From positions 1-25,325 of the forward strand of contig DAKD01000034.1 in NCBI GenBank assembly GCA_002499085.1: 25,325 nt of DNA. The letters run 5' to 3'. A model generated the notes under the pieces. The model was given only the letters and a program-made list of their open reading frames with translations. It was not told where the DNA came from and searched no databases. Positions 6,969 to 12,248 of the stretch are shown here, one piece after another; positions within the stretch are counted from its first letter, which is position 1, and the number at the start of each line of letters is the position of its first letter. This stretch comes from Methanomassiliicoccales archaeon UBA280 (lineage in GTDB: Archaea; Thermoplasmatota; Thermoplasmata; SG8-5). The position numbers and the translations under genes were made by a program.

Positions 6969-7922
6969 ATGAAGCTTGGCAGCCTGCGCATAGACAATCC
7001 TTTTGTCCAGGCACCCATGGCCGGCATCACCGATTCGGCATTCCGCACTGTTGCCAGGAAGTTCCACGGCGGGCTGCTTTACACGGAGATGATAAGCGCG
7101 GAGGGCCTCTGCAGGGGAAACTGGAAGACCATGAAGTACACAGAGATGCCTAAGGACCATAAGCCCGTTGCTCTCCAGCTGGTGGGCAATGACCCGGGGA
7201 GGATGGCCGTGGCAGCTGTCCTGGCCGAAAGCCTCGGCGCGGACATCATAGACATCAACGCAGGCTGCCCGCAGTCCAGGATAACCGGTCCCGGGTCGGG
7301 GGGCGCTCTCCTCAGAACCCCCGAGAAAATTGCCGAGACTGTGAAACTGGCGAAGAAGGAGGTCTCGGTCCCTGTCTCGGTCAAGATGAGGCTGGGATAT
7401 TCAACGGACGAATCGCTCCGAATCGCCGGGCTTGTCCAGGATGCCGGAGCGGATTTCATCACTGTCCACGGCCGCACTGTCAGCATGGGATTCTCCGGGG
7501 AAAGCGACAGCCAGGCAATCAGGCAGGTCGTTGAAGCCCTGGACATACCGGTCCTGGCCAACGGCGACGCCAGGAACGAGGCGCTGGCAGTCTCTCTGCT
7601 GAAGGAGACGGGAGCCGAGGGCGTGATGCTGGGCCGGGCAACGAGGGGAAGGCCCGACCTCCCGGGCACTGCGTATTCACTTCTCTCGACCGGGACCTTC
7701 GGGCGAATGAGCCCGGGGACACTGTTCGACACTATGCTGGAACATACAGAGCTGGAGCAGGAACTCTTCGGTGGCAGCTCGGGGATCAAACGCATGCGCA
7801 AACACGTGACATGGTATCTCAGGGCCGCGGGACTGCGATTCGACACCCGTGAGGTCTACTCCCTGGAGGATGCGGGAACCCTGAGGAAACTTCTGGAGAA
7901 AGCCATATTTGCGAAAGCTTAA
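6969..7922 (+). CDS. dus: tRNA-dihydrouridine synthase
   Basis: This FMN enzyme reduces uridines in the tRNA D-loop. The 317-residue product begins MKLGSLRIDNPFVQAPMAGI, the usual Dus start. The catalytic cysteine lies in DINAGCPQSRITGPGSGGAL, slightly different from the common GCPxxKV form. Flavin and substrate elements include VKMRLGY, the VHGRT motif and a late NGD/GVMLGRATRG phosphate-binding stretch. The ATG at 6969 follows an AGGGGAAGG ribosome site 8 bases after the guaD stop. A much longer open frame continues upstream to 6570, but that part is out-of-frame shadow of guaD. Position specificity is not predictable from the sequence alone. Confidence 0.92.
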   Translation: MKLGSLRIDNPFVQAPMAGITDSAFRTVARKFHGGLLYTEMISAEGLCRGNWKTMKYTEMPKDHKPVALQLVGNDPGRMAVAAVLAESLGADIIDINAGCPQSRITGPGSGGALLRTPEKIAETVKLAKKEVSVPVSVKMRLGYSTDESLRIAGLVQDAGADFITVHGRTVSMGFSGESDSQAIRQVVEALDIPVLANGDARNEALAVSLLKETGAEGVMLGRATRGRPDLPGTAYSLLSTGTFGRMSPGTLFDTMLEHTELEQELFGGSSGIKRMRKHVTWYLRAAGLRFDTREVYSLEDAGTLRKLLEKAIFAKA

Positions 7923-8119
7923 TGCCCGCAAAGGCCATTCTGCCCACCATGAAACGCGCCCGAGGGCGGAGGAGAAGAAAGGTCAAGGCATATTCCTACA
8001 GCAGGATAGCCGGGAACTACATCAGCCTCTTCTCCCTCCCAGGTAAATTAATTATATTGTTAATTATAATTACATTAATATTAATATTATCAGTTATATT
8101 CATAGGCGCGGTGATCTGA
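7922..8119 (+). CDS. Small basic single-pass membrane protein
   Basis: The 65-residue protein starts at an ATG sharing its A with the dus stop (TAATG) and ends at a TGA sharing its A with the arsC ATG, so it is very likely translated in the operon. Residues 10-22 are strongly basic (KRARGRRRRKVK) and residues 42-65 are one hydrophobic helix made almost only of Ile, Leu and Val. The charge pattern predicts a cytoplasmic N-terminus. I recognise no family. The helix is coded with ATA, ATT and TTA codons and is far more AT-rich than its neighbours. An internal ATG at 7949 is an alternative start. Confidence 0.65.
   Translation: MPAKAILPTMKRARGRRRRKVKAYSYSRIAGNYISLFSLPGKLIILLIIITLILILSVIFIGAVI
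8094..8100 (+). promoter_or_regulatory. Possible internal TATA box for arsC
   Basis: TTATATT within the transmembrane-coding part of the preceding small gene is centred about 22 bases before the arsC ATG, a spacing seen for leaderless starts elsewhere in the window. The region is AT-rich anyway, so chance is a real alternative. Confidence 0.3.
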
Positions 8120-8517
8120 TGAAGGTTCTGTTCCTGTGCGTGGGCAACTCCTGCAGAAGCCAGATGGCTCAGGCTCTTTTTGAGTTTCATGCCCGGGGCA
8201 GGCCCGGAATGGAGGCCGGGAGCGCCGGCACGAAGCCGGCCGAAAAGGTCGCGGAGCTCGCTGTTGAGGTCATGAAGGAGAGGGGCATCGACATCTCCCG
8301 CCGGAAACCGAAGCCGCTCACCGGGGAGTTGATGGAATGGGCCGACACGTTCATATCCATGGGCTGCGGCGTGGAAGACTCCTGTCCGGTTTATTTCCTG
8401 CCGAAATTCGAGGACTGGGGGATAGAGGACCCGTACGGCGGGACCATCGAGGATTACCGGAGGGCCAGGGATAGGATAGAGAGGAATATTAAAACCCTAA
8501 TCGAAAGATTGCCATGA
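8119..8517 (+). CDS. arsC: ArsC/low-molecular-weight tyrosine phosphatase family protein
   Basis: The 132-residue protein has the CX5R loop CVGNSCRS near the N-terminus (Cys7, Arg13) and the general-acid pair Asp104-Pro105 in EDPYGGT. It also has Cys83 and Cys89, spaced like Cys82 and Cys89 of the thioredoxin-coupled arsenate reductases, which pass a disulfide from the catalytic cysteine. That extra pair favours arsenate reductase over a plain phosphatase. No arsenite pump or ArsR regulator is seen nearby, so the physiological role remains open. Confidence 0.82.
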   Translation: MKVLFLCVGNSCRSQMAQALFEFHARGRPGMEAGSAGTKPAEKVAELAVEVMKERGIDISRRKPKPLTGELMEWADTFISMGCGVEDSCPVYFLPKFEDWGIEDPYGGTIEDYRRARDRIERNIKTLIERLP

Positions 8518-8591
8518 GATAGACAGGTCCGTACGAGGTAGGATTGCCGCGCAGCGCCTTACATTCGGGCTGGGCCTGTTGCTGCAACAAA

Positions 8592-8600
8592 CTTTATTAA
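8592..8600 (+). promoter_or_regulatory. TATA-like box of tRNA-Ser
   Basis: ACTTTATTAAC places transcription start near 8622, giving a 5' leader of about 26 nt for RNase P to remove. Inferred from sequence and spacing. Confidence 0.5.
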
Positions 8601-8647
8601 CACTGTATCATTGGCAGATTGTGCCGGGATATCTCGGCAAACAGCGC

Positions 8648-8848
8648 GCGGGGATGGCCCAGCCCGGTAAGGCGCAGGATTGCTAATCCTGTGCTCTTTG
8701 AGCTCGGGGGTTCAAACCGAAGACGAACGGCAATGATATCAATATCGTTCGTCGAGGCGCGGACGAGTCGCGGAGCGATTCGTCCAGCGTCCGAGGTGAG
8801 CTTTGCTCGCCGAGGATAAGCCTCTTCGTGACATTCCCCCTCCTCGCG
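8648..8848 (+). tRNA. tRNA-Ser(GCU) with a T-loop intron
   Basis: Exon 1 is 8648-8716 and exon 2 is 8835-8848. The acceptor stem pairs GCGGGGA (8648-8654) with TCCTCGC (8841-8847), including one G-U pair, followed by discriminator G8848. The D-stem is GCC/GGC. The anticodon stem is CAGGA/TCCTG around loop TTGCTAA, with anticodon GCU at 8682-8684. A long variable arm GCTC-TTT-GAGC (8693-8703) is diagnostic for a class II tRNA such as Ser. The T-stem pairs GGGGG (8706-8710) with CCCCC (8836-8840), and splicing leaves a normal 7-nt loop TTCAAAT. CCA is not encoded. A T-tract (about 8850-8859) follows as a likely terminator. The mature tRNA is 83 nt before CCA addition. Confidence 0.88.
8717..8834 (+). 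other. 118-nt tRNA intron between positions 59 and 60 of tRNA-Ser
   Basis: The junctions fold as a bulge-helix-bulge. The outer helix is the T-stem. The central helix pairs 8712-8714 with 8829-8831, with 8711/8832 a T-C mismatch. The 5' bulge is A8715 A8716 / C8717 and the 3' bulge is A8833 T8834 / T8835. The inner helix pairs CGAAGA (8718-8723) with TCTTCG (8823-8828). Cutting after the second base of each 3-nt bulge gives the correct T-loop. Inside are further hairpins, including GACGAACG/CGTTCGTC (8722-8729 and 8746-8753; its first bases overlap the inner helix), GGACGA/TCGTCC, and GGTGAGC/GCTCGCC with a G-U pair. No open frame of interest is present. Confidence 0.8.
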
Positions 8849-8859
8849 CTTTTTCTTTT
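8831..8859 (+). repeat. 29-bp direct repeat, copy 1 (tRNA-Ser 3' exon plus terminator)
   Basis: This copy spans the last four intron bases, the whole 3' exon and the T-rich tail of tRNA-Ser. It is identical to 8990-9018. Its GCGCTTTTTCT part (8846-8856) is also perfectly complementary to 8881-8891, an 11-bp inverted repeat. Confidence 0.9.
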
Positions 8860-8989
8860 CGCCTATATCACATCGTTCGCAGAAAAAGCGCTCTACATCG
8901 TTGTAAGGCCGAATTCTCTGTTTGGATAAGCATGCTAATCGAATTCGGCGGATGTTTGAAAAGGCTGCTCGGCGCTGGGGTCATTTCAA
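8860..8989 (+). other. Spacer between tRNA 3'-exon copies, with inverted repeats and tRNA-Ser-like fragments
   Basis: No gene is seen. Perfect inverted repeats occur: AGAAAAAGCGC (8881-8891) complementary to the tRNA tail, GCCGAATTC/GAATTCGGC (about 8918-8926 and 8941-8949), and GTTTGAAA/TTTCAAAC (about 8954-8961 and 8984-8991). Short strings found in tRNA-Ser recur in the same order (TAAGGC, GGAT, GCTAATC, CTCGG, TTCAAA), so the segment may be a decayed partial copy of the tRNA gene or the trace of a small integrated element. Confidence 0.5.
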
Positions 8990-9018
8990 ACATTCCCCCT
9001 CCTCGCGCTTTTTCTTTT
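8990..9018 (+). repeat. 29-bp direct repeat, copy 2 (orphan tRNA-Ser 3' exon)
   Basis: This is an exact copy of 8831-8859, 159 bp downstream. It is preceded by TTTCAAAC, again resembling a T-loop, but a complete tRNA cannot be folded around it. It includes four bases of the intron end, so the duplication came after the intron was in place. Confidence 0.9.
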
Positions 9019-9028
9019 AATAACAAAG

Positions 9029-9037
9029 CTTAATACC
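9029..9037 (+). promoter_or_regulatory. TATA-like box of the arginine decarboxylase gene
   Basis: CTTAATACC is centred 26 bases before the ATG at 9059, as expected for a leaderless transcript. The match to a TATA box is modest. Confidence 0.45.
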
Positions 9038-9058
9038 TAAATTGTTTTCCACCGCCTC

Positions 9059-9676
9059 ATGTCGCCTGACAACATGTTCCTTCCGAAGAATGTGTTCTTC
9101 ACGAAGGGGGTAGGAAAACACAAGGAGAAACTGAGCAGCTTCGAGGATGCGCTCAGGGATGCGGGAATCGAGAAATTCAACCTGGTCAGGGTCTCATCAA
9201 TCCTCCCGCCCCGCGCCACCGTGATATCCAGGGAGAAGGGCCTGCCCATGCTCGAGCCCGGACAGATAGTTTTCGTGGTCATAGCCCAGAACGAGTCCAA
9301 CGAACCGAACAGGCTGATGGCCGCATCCGTGGGAATGGCCAACCCCATAGACCCCACGCATTACGGTTACCTTTCCGAGCATCACTCCTTCGGACAGACT
9401 GAGAAGGTCTGCGGAGAATATGCGGAAGACCTTGCAGCAAAGATGCTGGCATCCACACTGGGCATAGAGTTCAATGTCAACGCGGGATACGACGAGGCCA
9501 AGGATATATTCAAGATGGGCGGCGCCGATGTAAAGACCAGGCATGTCACCCAATCCGCCGTCTCGGACAAGGACGGCCTCTGGACCACTGTGATAGCTGC
9601 GGCGGTATTCGTCACGCACGGCTCGCATGCCGAGAACTCGAAGGCGGAGCCGAAAAACGAGGCCCCCAAACAATAG
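9059..9676 (+). CDS. pdaD: Pyruvoyl-dependent arginine decarboxylase
   Basis: The proenzyme cleaves itself to create a pyruvoyl group and converts arginine to agmatine. In archaea agmatine feeds polyamine synthesis and agmatidine modification of tRNA-Ile. The self-cleavage site is visible as RVSSILPP, expected between Ser46 and Ser47, leaving a small N-terminal beta chain and a larger alpha chain. The following block with EHHSFGQTEKVCGEYAEDLA is typical of the family. The 205-residue length is somewhat longer than usual because of a charged, low-complexity tail after about residue 185 (AENSKAEPKNEAPKQ). The ATG at 9059 is chosen for its TATA spacing; ATG at 9074 is possible. Confidence 0.93.
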   Translation: MSPDNMFLPKNVFFTKGVGKHKEKLSSFEDALRDAGIEKFNLVRVSSILPPRATVISREKGLPMLEPGQIVFVVIAQNESNEPNRLMAASVGMANPIDPTHYGYLSEHHSFGQTEKVCGEYAEDLAAKMLASTLGIEFNVNAGYDEAKDIFKMGGADVKTRHVTQSAVSDKDGLWTTVIAAAVFVTHGSHAENSKAEPKNEAPKQ

Positions 9677-9682
9677 GAAACC

Positions 9683-9690
9683 TTTTATCC
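9683..9690 (+). promoter_or_regulatory. TATA box of the glycosyltransferase gene
   Basis: TTTTATCC is centred about 26 bases before the ATG at 9712, indicating a separate leaderless transcript immediately after pdaD. Confidence 0.55.
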
Positions 9691-9711
9691 GATATCACAA
9701 TCGGCAGGCCA

Positions 9712-10422
9712 ATGACAGAGCCAACAGTGTCCGTCATAATACCGACCATGAACGAGGAAGCAGCCATAGGCAAGGTCATGGATGAGATCAACAATGCCCT
9801 CAAAGGCATGGCCTTCGAAGTTCTTGTGGTGGACACCGACTCGAAGGACAGGACAAGGGAGATTGCCGCAACCAAAGGCGCAAGGGTCATCAGCGAACCC
9901 AGGAGGGGCTACGGCCGCGCCTACAAGACGGGCTTCGCCCAGGCAAGGGGCAAATACATAGCCACGCTGGATGCCGATTGCACCTACCCGGCCGGGGACA
10001 TACCCAAGTTCGTGGAAATCCTCGAGTCCGGGGAGGCGGATTTTATCTCGGGCGACAGGCTGACAGGGATGGAGAAGGGGGTCATGTCGGGCAAGCACCG
10101 CCTGGGCAACTGGGCCCTGAAGGTCACCATGAACGTGCTGTTCCGCATGAGGTCAGGGGACTCGCAGACAGGCATGTGGGTGTTCCGCAGGGACATACTG
10201 CCCAAGCTGAACATTGTCAGCGACAGGATGGCCATGTCGGAGGAGATAAAGGTCGAGGCTTTCAGCAAAGTGAAGTACAGGGAGGTCCCGATAAAATACA
10301 GCCCGCGCGTGGGCGAGGTAAAACTCAACACCTGGCGCGACGGGAAGGACAACCTCATGTTCCTGTTCAGCAAGAAGTTCGGGAAGGCCAGCAAGGCCCG
10401 GGGCGAGGTTTTTAGGGTCTAG
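9712..10422 (+). CDS. Family 2 glycosyltransferase (dolichyl-phosphate mannose synthase-like)
   Basis: The 236-residue GT-A protein begins with VSVIIPTMNEE, the nucleotide-sugar binding start of GT2. It continues with VVDTDSKDRT and the metal-binding LDADCTYPAGDIPKF (DxD-type). A later MAMSEEIKVEA stretch fits the acceptor region. The overall pattern resembles polyprenyl-phosphate mannosyl- or glucosyltransferases that charge dolichyl phosphate for N-glycosylation. No transmembrane helix is obvious, so it probably works at the cytoplasmic face of the membrane. It is convergent with a UppP-type phosphatase gene, which would recycle the same class of lipid carrier; the two stop codons share the bases CTAG. 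Donor and acceptor are not determined. Confidence 0.88.
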   Translation: MTEPTVSVIIPTMNEEAAIGKVMDEINNALKGMAFEVLVVDTDSKDRTREIAATKGARVISEPRRGYGRAYKTGFAQARGKYIATLDADCTYPAGDIPKFVEILESGEADFISGDRLTGMEKGVMSGKHRLGNWALKVTMNVLFRMRSGDSQTGMWVFRRDILPKLNIVSDRMAMSEEIKVEAFSKVKYREVPIKYSPRVGEVKLNTWRDGKDNLMFLFSKKFGKASKARGEVFRV

Positions 10423-11210
10423 AGTACCATCAGGCAGCAGGCTATCGCAATGGTTATGCCGCCCAGGATTATGCAGAATTTGGAGAATCTGAGGCTGTTT
10501 GCCATCCTGACCAGGGCGCGCATGGACAGGTAGCCGAAGACGAAGGCCGCAGCGCCCGCGACTGCCAGCAGCCCCAGGGGGATTGCCCCGGGTTCGCCGA
10601 ACACCATGACATAGGCGAAAGCCGCCAGCGACACCGGGACTGACAGGAGGAAGGAGAACGTCAGCGCCTCCACCTCCCTGAATTTCCTTCCGAGCAGGGC
10701 GCCCATGGTGAGTCCGGACCTGGAGACGCCGGGCAGGACTGCGAATGCCTGGGCCAGGCCCACGAGGAGCCAGTCAGCAGCCCCGCCGCGGGATATGGGC
10801 CTGAAGGCAGCGGACTTGGCACGGCCGAGAACCGCGCCTGTGGCCACGAGCCCGAACCCCACAAGTAAAGTCACTGTCATCCCTGTCCACAGGTTGCTGT
10901 CGAACGTCGACTCCAGCGCCCACATTATCGGGATGGCGCAGGCCAGGGATATCAGCGTGGCGCACCAGTAGAACTTCCTTTGCCCGGTCGGATGTCTCAG
11001 GTCAAGGACGCCGAGCAGGGGCTTCGGGTACCTGGCAAACACCGCGAGCGCTGTGCCGATGTGTATGGCCAAACCGAACGAGATTGCCGCCTCTGGGCGG
11101 ATCTCGAGGAAATTCACCATGACCACGGTTGTCTGGCCGGAGCTCGACACGGGAAGCCATTCCAGGAGGCCCTGGAGGGTGCCTATCAGCAGCGCTGTGA
11201 ACCAGTCCAT
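10419..11210 (-). CDS. uppP: Undecaprenyl/dolichyl-diphosphatase, UppP (BacA) family
   Basis: This integral membrane enzyme hydrolyses polyprenyl diphosphate to the monophosphate carrier used for glycan assembly. The two signature motifs are present: GLLEWLPVSSSGQ near the N-terminus (a short form of the (E/Q)-rich motif) and LPGVSRSGLTMGALLG past the middle. About eight hydrophobic helices are spread over 263 residues, the usual length. The start is placed at the ATG at 11210 (MDWFTALLIGTLQ) because a TATA box lies about 26 bases upstream. An in-frame start at 11243 would lie in the promoter itself. In archaea the likely substrate is dolichyl diphosphate left by protein N-glycosylation. Confidence 0.9.
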   Translation of the reverse strand: MDWFTALLIGTLQGLLEWLPVSSSGQTTVVMVNFLEIRPEAAISFGLAIHIGTALAVFARYPKPLLGVLDLRHPTGQRKFYWCATLISLACAIPIMWALESTFDSNLWTGMTVTLLVGFGLVATGAVLGRAKSAAFRPISRGGAADWLLVGLAQAFAVLPGVSRSGLTMGALLGRKFREVEALTFSFLLSVPVSLAAFAYVMVFGEPGAIPLGLLAVAGAAAFVFGYLSMRALVRMANSLRFSKFCIILGGITIAIACCLMVL

Positions 11211-11232
11211 GATGGAGAGAATCCGGAGTCTG

Positions 11233-11240
11233 TATAAAAG
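11233..11240 (-). promoter_or_regulatory. TATA box of uppP (possibly shared with the divergent small ORF)
   Basis: On the minus strand CTTTTATA is about 26 bases before the uppP ATG. The same bases lie 22 bases before the ATG of the small plus-strand ORF at 11258, so the intergenic space holds only one obvious TATA element for two divergent genes. Confidence 0.6.
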
Positions 11241-11257
11241 CATGATGGGTTGACGGC

Positions 11258-11386
11258 ATGCCCAGGGAGTACATCAAGGAACTCCGGGGGGACACGCGGG
11301 GCGAGACAATCGACATCTATGACCACATCGACATGGAGGAGCTGAGGGCGGCTTATATGGAGTGCGTGCCGAAGCTGGGGGTTTGA
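11258..11386 (+). CDS. Small ORF, 42 residues, acidic, unknown
   Basis: The 42-residue ORF reads MPREYIKELRGDTRGETI and continues through an acidic middle (DIYDHIDMEELR) to a TGA. The same frame then stays open for 29 more codons to TAA at 11474-11476 and encodes a CGSCGKWF zinc knuckle. Either the TGA is a mutation in a once longer zinc-ribbon protein, or the two parts are unrelated. No family is recognised. Support comes from the intergenic position, typical codon use and a possible TATA element. Confidence 0.4.
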   Translation: MPREYIKELRGDTRGETIDIYDHIDMEELRAAYMECVPKLGV

Positions 11387-11476
11387 GTCAGTCCATCAAC
11401 TAATCACAGGTACCAGAAGTATTACTGCGGCTCCTGCGGGAAATGGTTCCGGGAAGAACCGGTCACGGAGCCGTAA
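11387..11476 (+). pseudogene. In-frame continuation after TGA with a lone CxxC zinc knuckle
   Basis: After the TGA at 11384-11386 the frame continues for 29 codons and includes YYCGSCGKWFREEP. This resembles VCEKCGKVFHR of the next small gene. It has no start codon of its own, so it looks like the remnant of a zinc-ribbon protein cut by a stop codon. Confidence 0.35.
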
Positions 11477-11480
11477 TCTC

Positions 11481-11612
11481 ATGATCTGGCTGGTCTGCGA
11501 GAAGTGCGGCAAGGTGTTCCACAGGAACAGGACTGTGATGTACGGGAACGGGGCGGAGCTGTGCCAAGCCTGCGCAGAGAGGAGGTCCACGCGCGGGATG
11601 GGGCCGGGATGA
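11481..11612 (+). CDS. Small zinc-ribbon protein, 43 residues
   Basis: The 43-residue protein MIWLVCEKCGKVFHRNRT continues to LCQACAERR, giving two CxxC knuckles (Cys6/Cys9 and Cys33/Cys36) that could bind one zinc. This is the size of the smallest archaeal zinc ribbons. The last ten residues (STRGMGPG region) are encoded by the left copy of an 80-bp direct repeat, so the C-terminus may have been altered by repeat insertion or recombination. The ribosome site is weak (GGAG about 10 bases upstream). Confidence 0.55.
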   Translation: MIWLVCEKCGKVFHRNRTVMYGNGAELCQACAERRSTRGMGPG

Positions 11613-11650
11613 TCGCCATAGCCTTGGCGAGGCTGCCTCGGGGTGGGAGG
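11569..11650 (+). repeat. About 80-bp imperfect direct repeat, left copy of the island
   Basis: This copy aligns with 14834-14913 in the same orientation. The core of about 50 bases is almost identical (CACGCGCGGGATGGGGCCGG, then TCGCCATAGCCTTG in both); the ends are more diverged. It overlaps the end of the small zinc-ribbon gene. Confidence 0.85.
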
Positions 11651-11774
11651 AGCAAAATGCGAAGCCTTTTGCGACTAAGCCTAATCTGGGATTAGGCGAT
11701 AAGGGGAGGGAGAGGCGGAGGAGTGGGTGCGGTGACTATTAAAAGGCTATTGGAAGGTGTTAAGTCGAGTAATG
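11651..11774. terminator. Intergenic stretch with an 8-bp hairpin
   Basis: GCCTAATC/GATTAGGC (11679-11686 and 11690-11697) forms a perfect hairpin with a 3-nt loop, downstream of both the plus-strand small ORFs and the minus-strand AT-rich pair. A bidirectional terminator is possible. No gene is seen here. Confidence 0.35.
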
Positions 11775-12245
11775 TCAATGCATCCAGGATGCCCGCAAAT
11801 GTTTTCTTAATGTAACTATTTTTTGTCCGGATAAATATTTAATAATATAATCCAACTCTTTATTTTTAATGAACCACAATGATATCTGAGTGACAATTCC
11901 ATTTTTTTCTTCAATAAATACATTATATGGCTTCGTACTTATTAGCAAATATCGAATTTCTTTAATTGGGATAATTCGGGTTTTTTGAGAAGGAGATAGA
12001 AATCCTTTTATTGGAATTTCAAATCTATCTGAGAATAAAACAAATTTTCTCATTCTCGAAAAGTCAATTAGTGCTAGATACATTTCAAAAAAAAAAGCAA
12101 AACACCCTATAATTAATAATAGTGTTGATATATTATACATCAAATAAATATATATAACTAATAGTGTTAGAAATAAGACGAACTTAAATAATGGTTGCCA
12201 CCGCCTAGAAGTTTGAAATATAACCGAGTTACTAACAATATTCAA
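11775..12245 (-). CDS. AT-rich two-helix membrane protein, unknown
   Basis: The 156-residue protein has two adjacent hydrophobic helices (about residues 20-37 and 40-60), followed by a soluble beta-rich domain (about 65-145) with the feel of a bacterial PH-like domain (FSDRFEIPIKGFL, RIIPIKEIRYLLIS). That resemblance is weak. The start is a TTG only three bases after the stop of the large membrane protein gene, so the two are translated together. Base composition is far more AT-rich than the host genes, suggesting recent arrival. A partner, accessory or immunity role for the upstream protein is conceivable but unproven. Confidence 0.65.
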   Translation of the reverse strand: MNIVSNSVIFQTSRRWQPLFKFVLFLTLLVIYIYLMYNISTLLLIIGCFAFFFEMYLALIDFSRMRKFVLFSDRFEIPIKGFLSPSQKTRIIPIKEIRYLLISTKPYNVFIEEKNGIVTQISLWFIKNKELDYIIKYLSGQKIVTLRKHLRASWMH

Positions 12246-12248
12246 GGA

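Noticed and set aside
8648..8720. tRNA-Ser as a truncated pseudogene
   Set aside because: At first the gene appeared to stop in the T-loop, but the missing 14 nt are found 118 nt on, with acceptor and T-stem complementarity and a BHB-like junction. An intron explains it better.
8619..9033. Small plus-strand ORFs over tRNA-Ser and its 3' spacer
   Set aside because: They cross the tRNA, its intron and repeated DNA and end in the terminator repeats. There is no coding signal.
11211..11243. Longer N-terminus for UppP
   Set aside because: The codons overlap the TATA box, and the family normally begins at the MDWFTALLIG helix.
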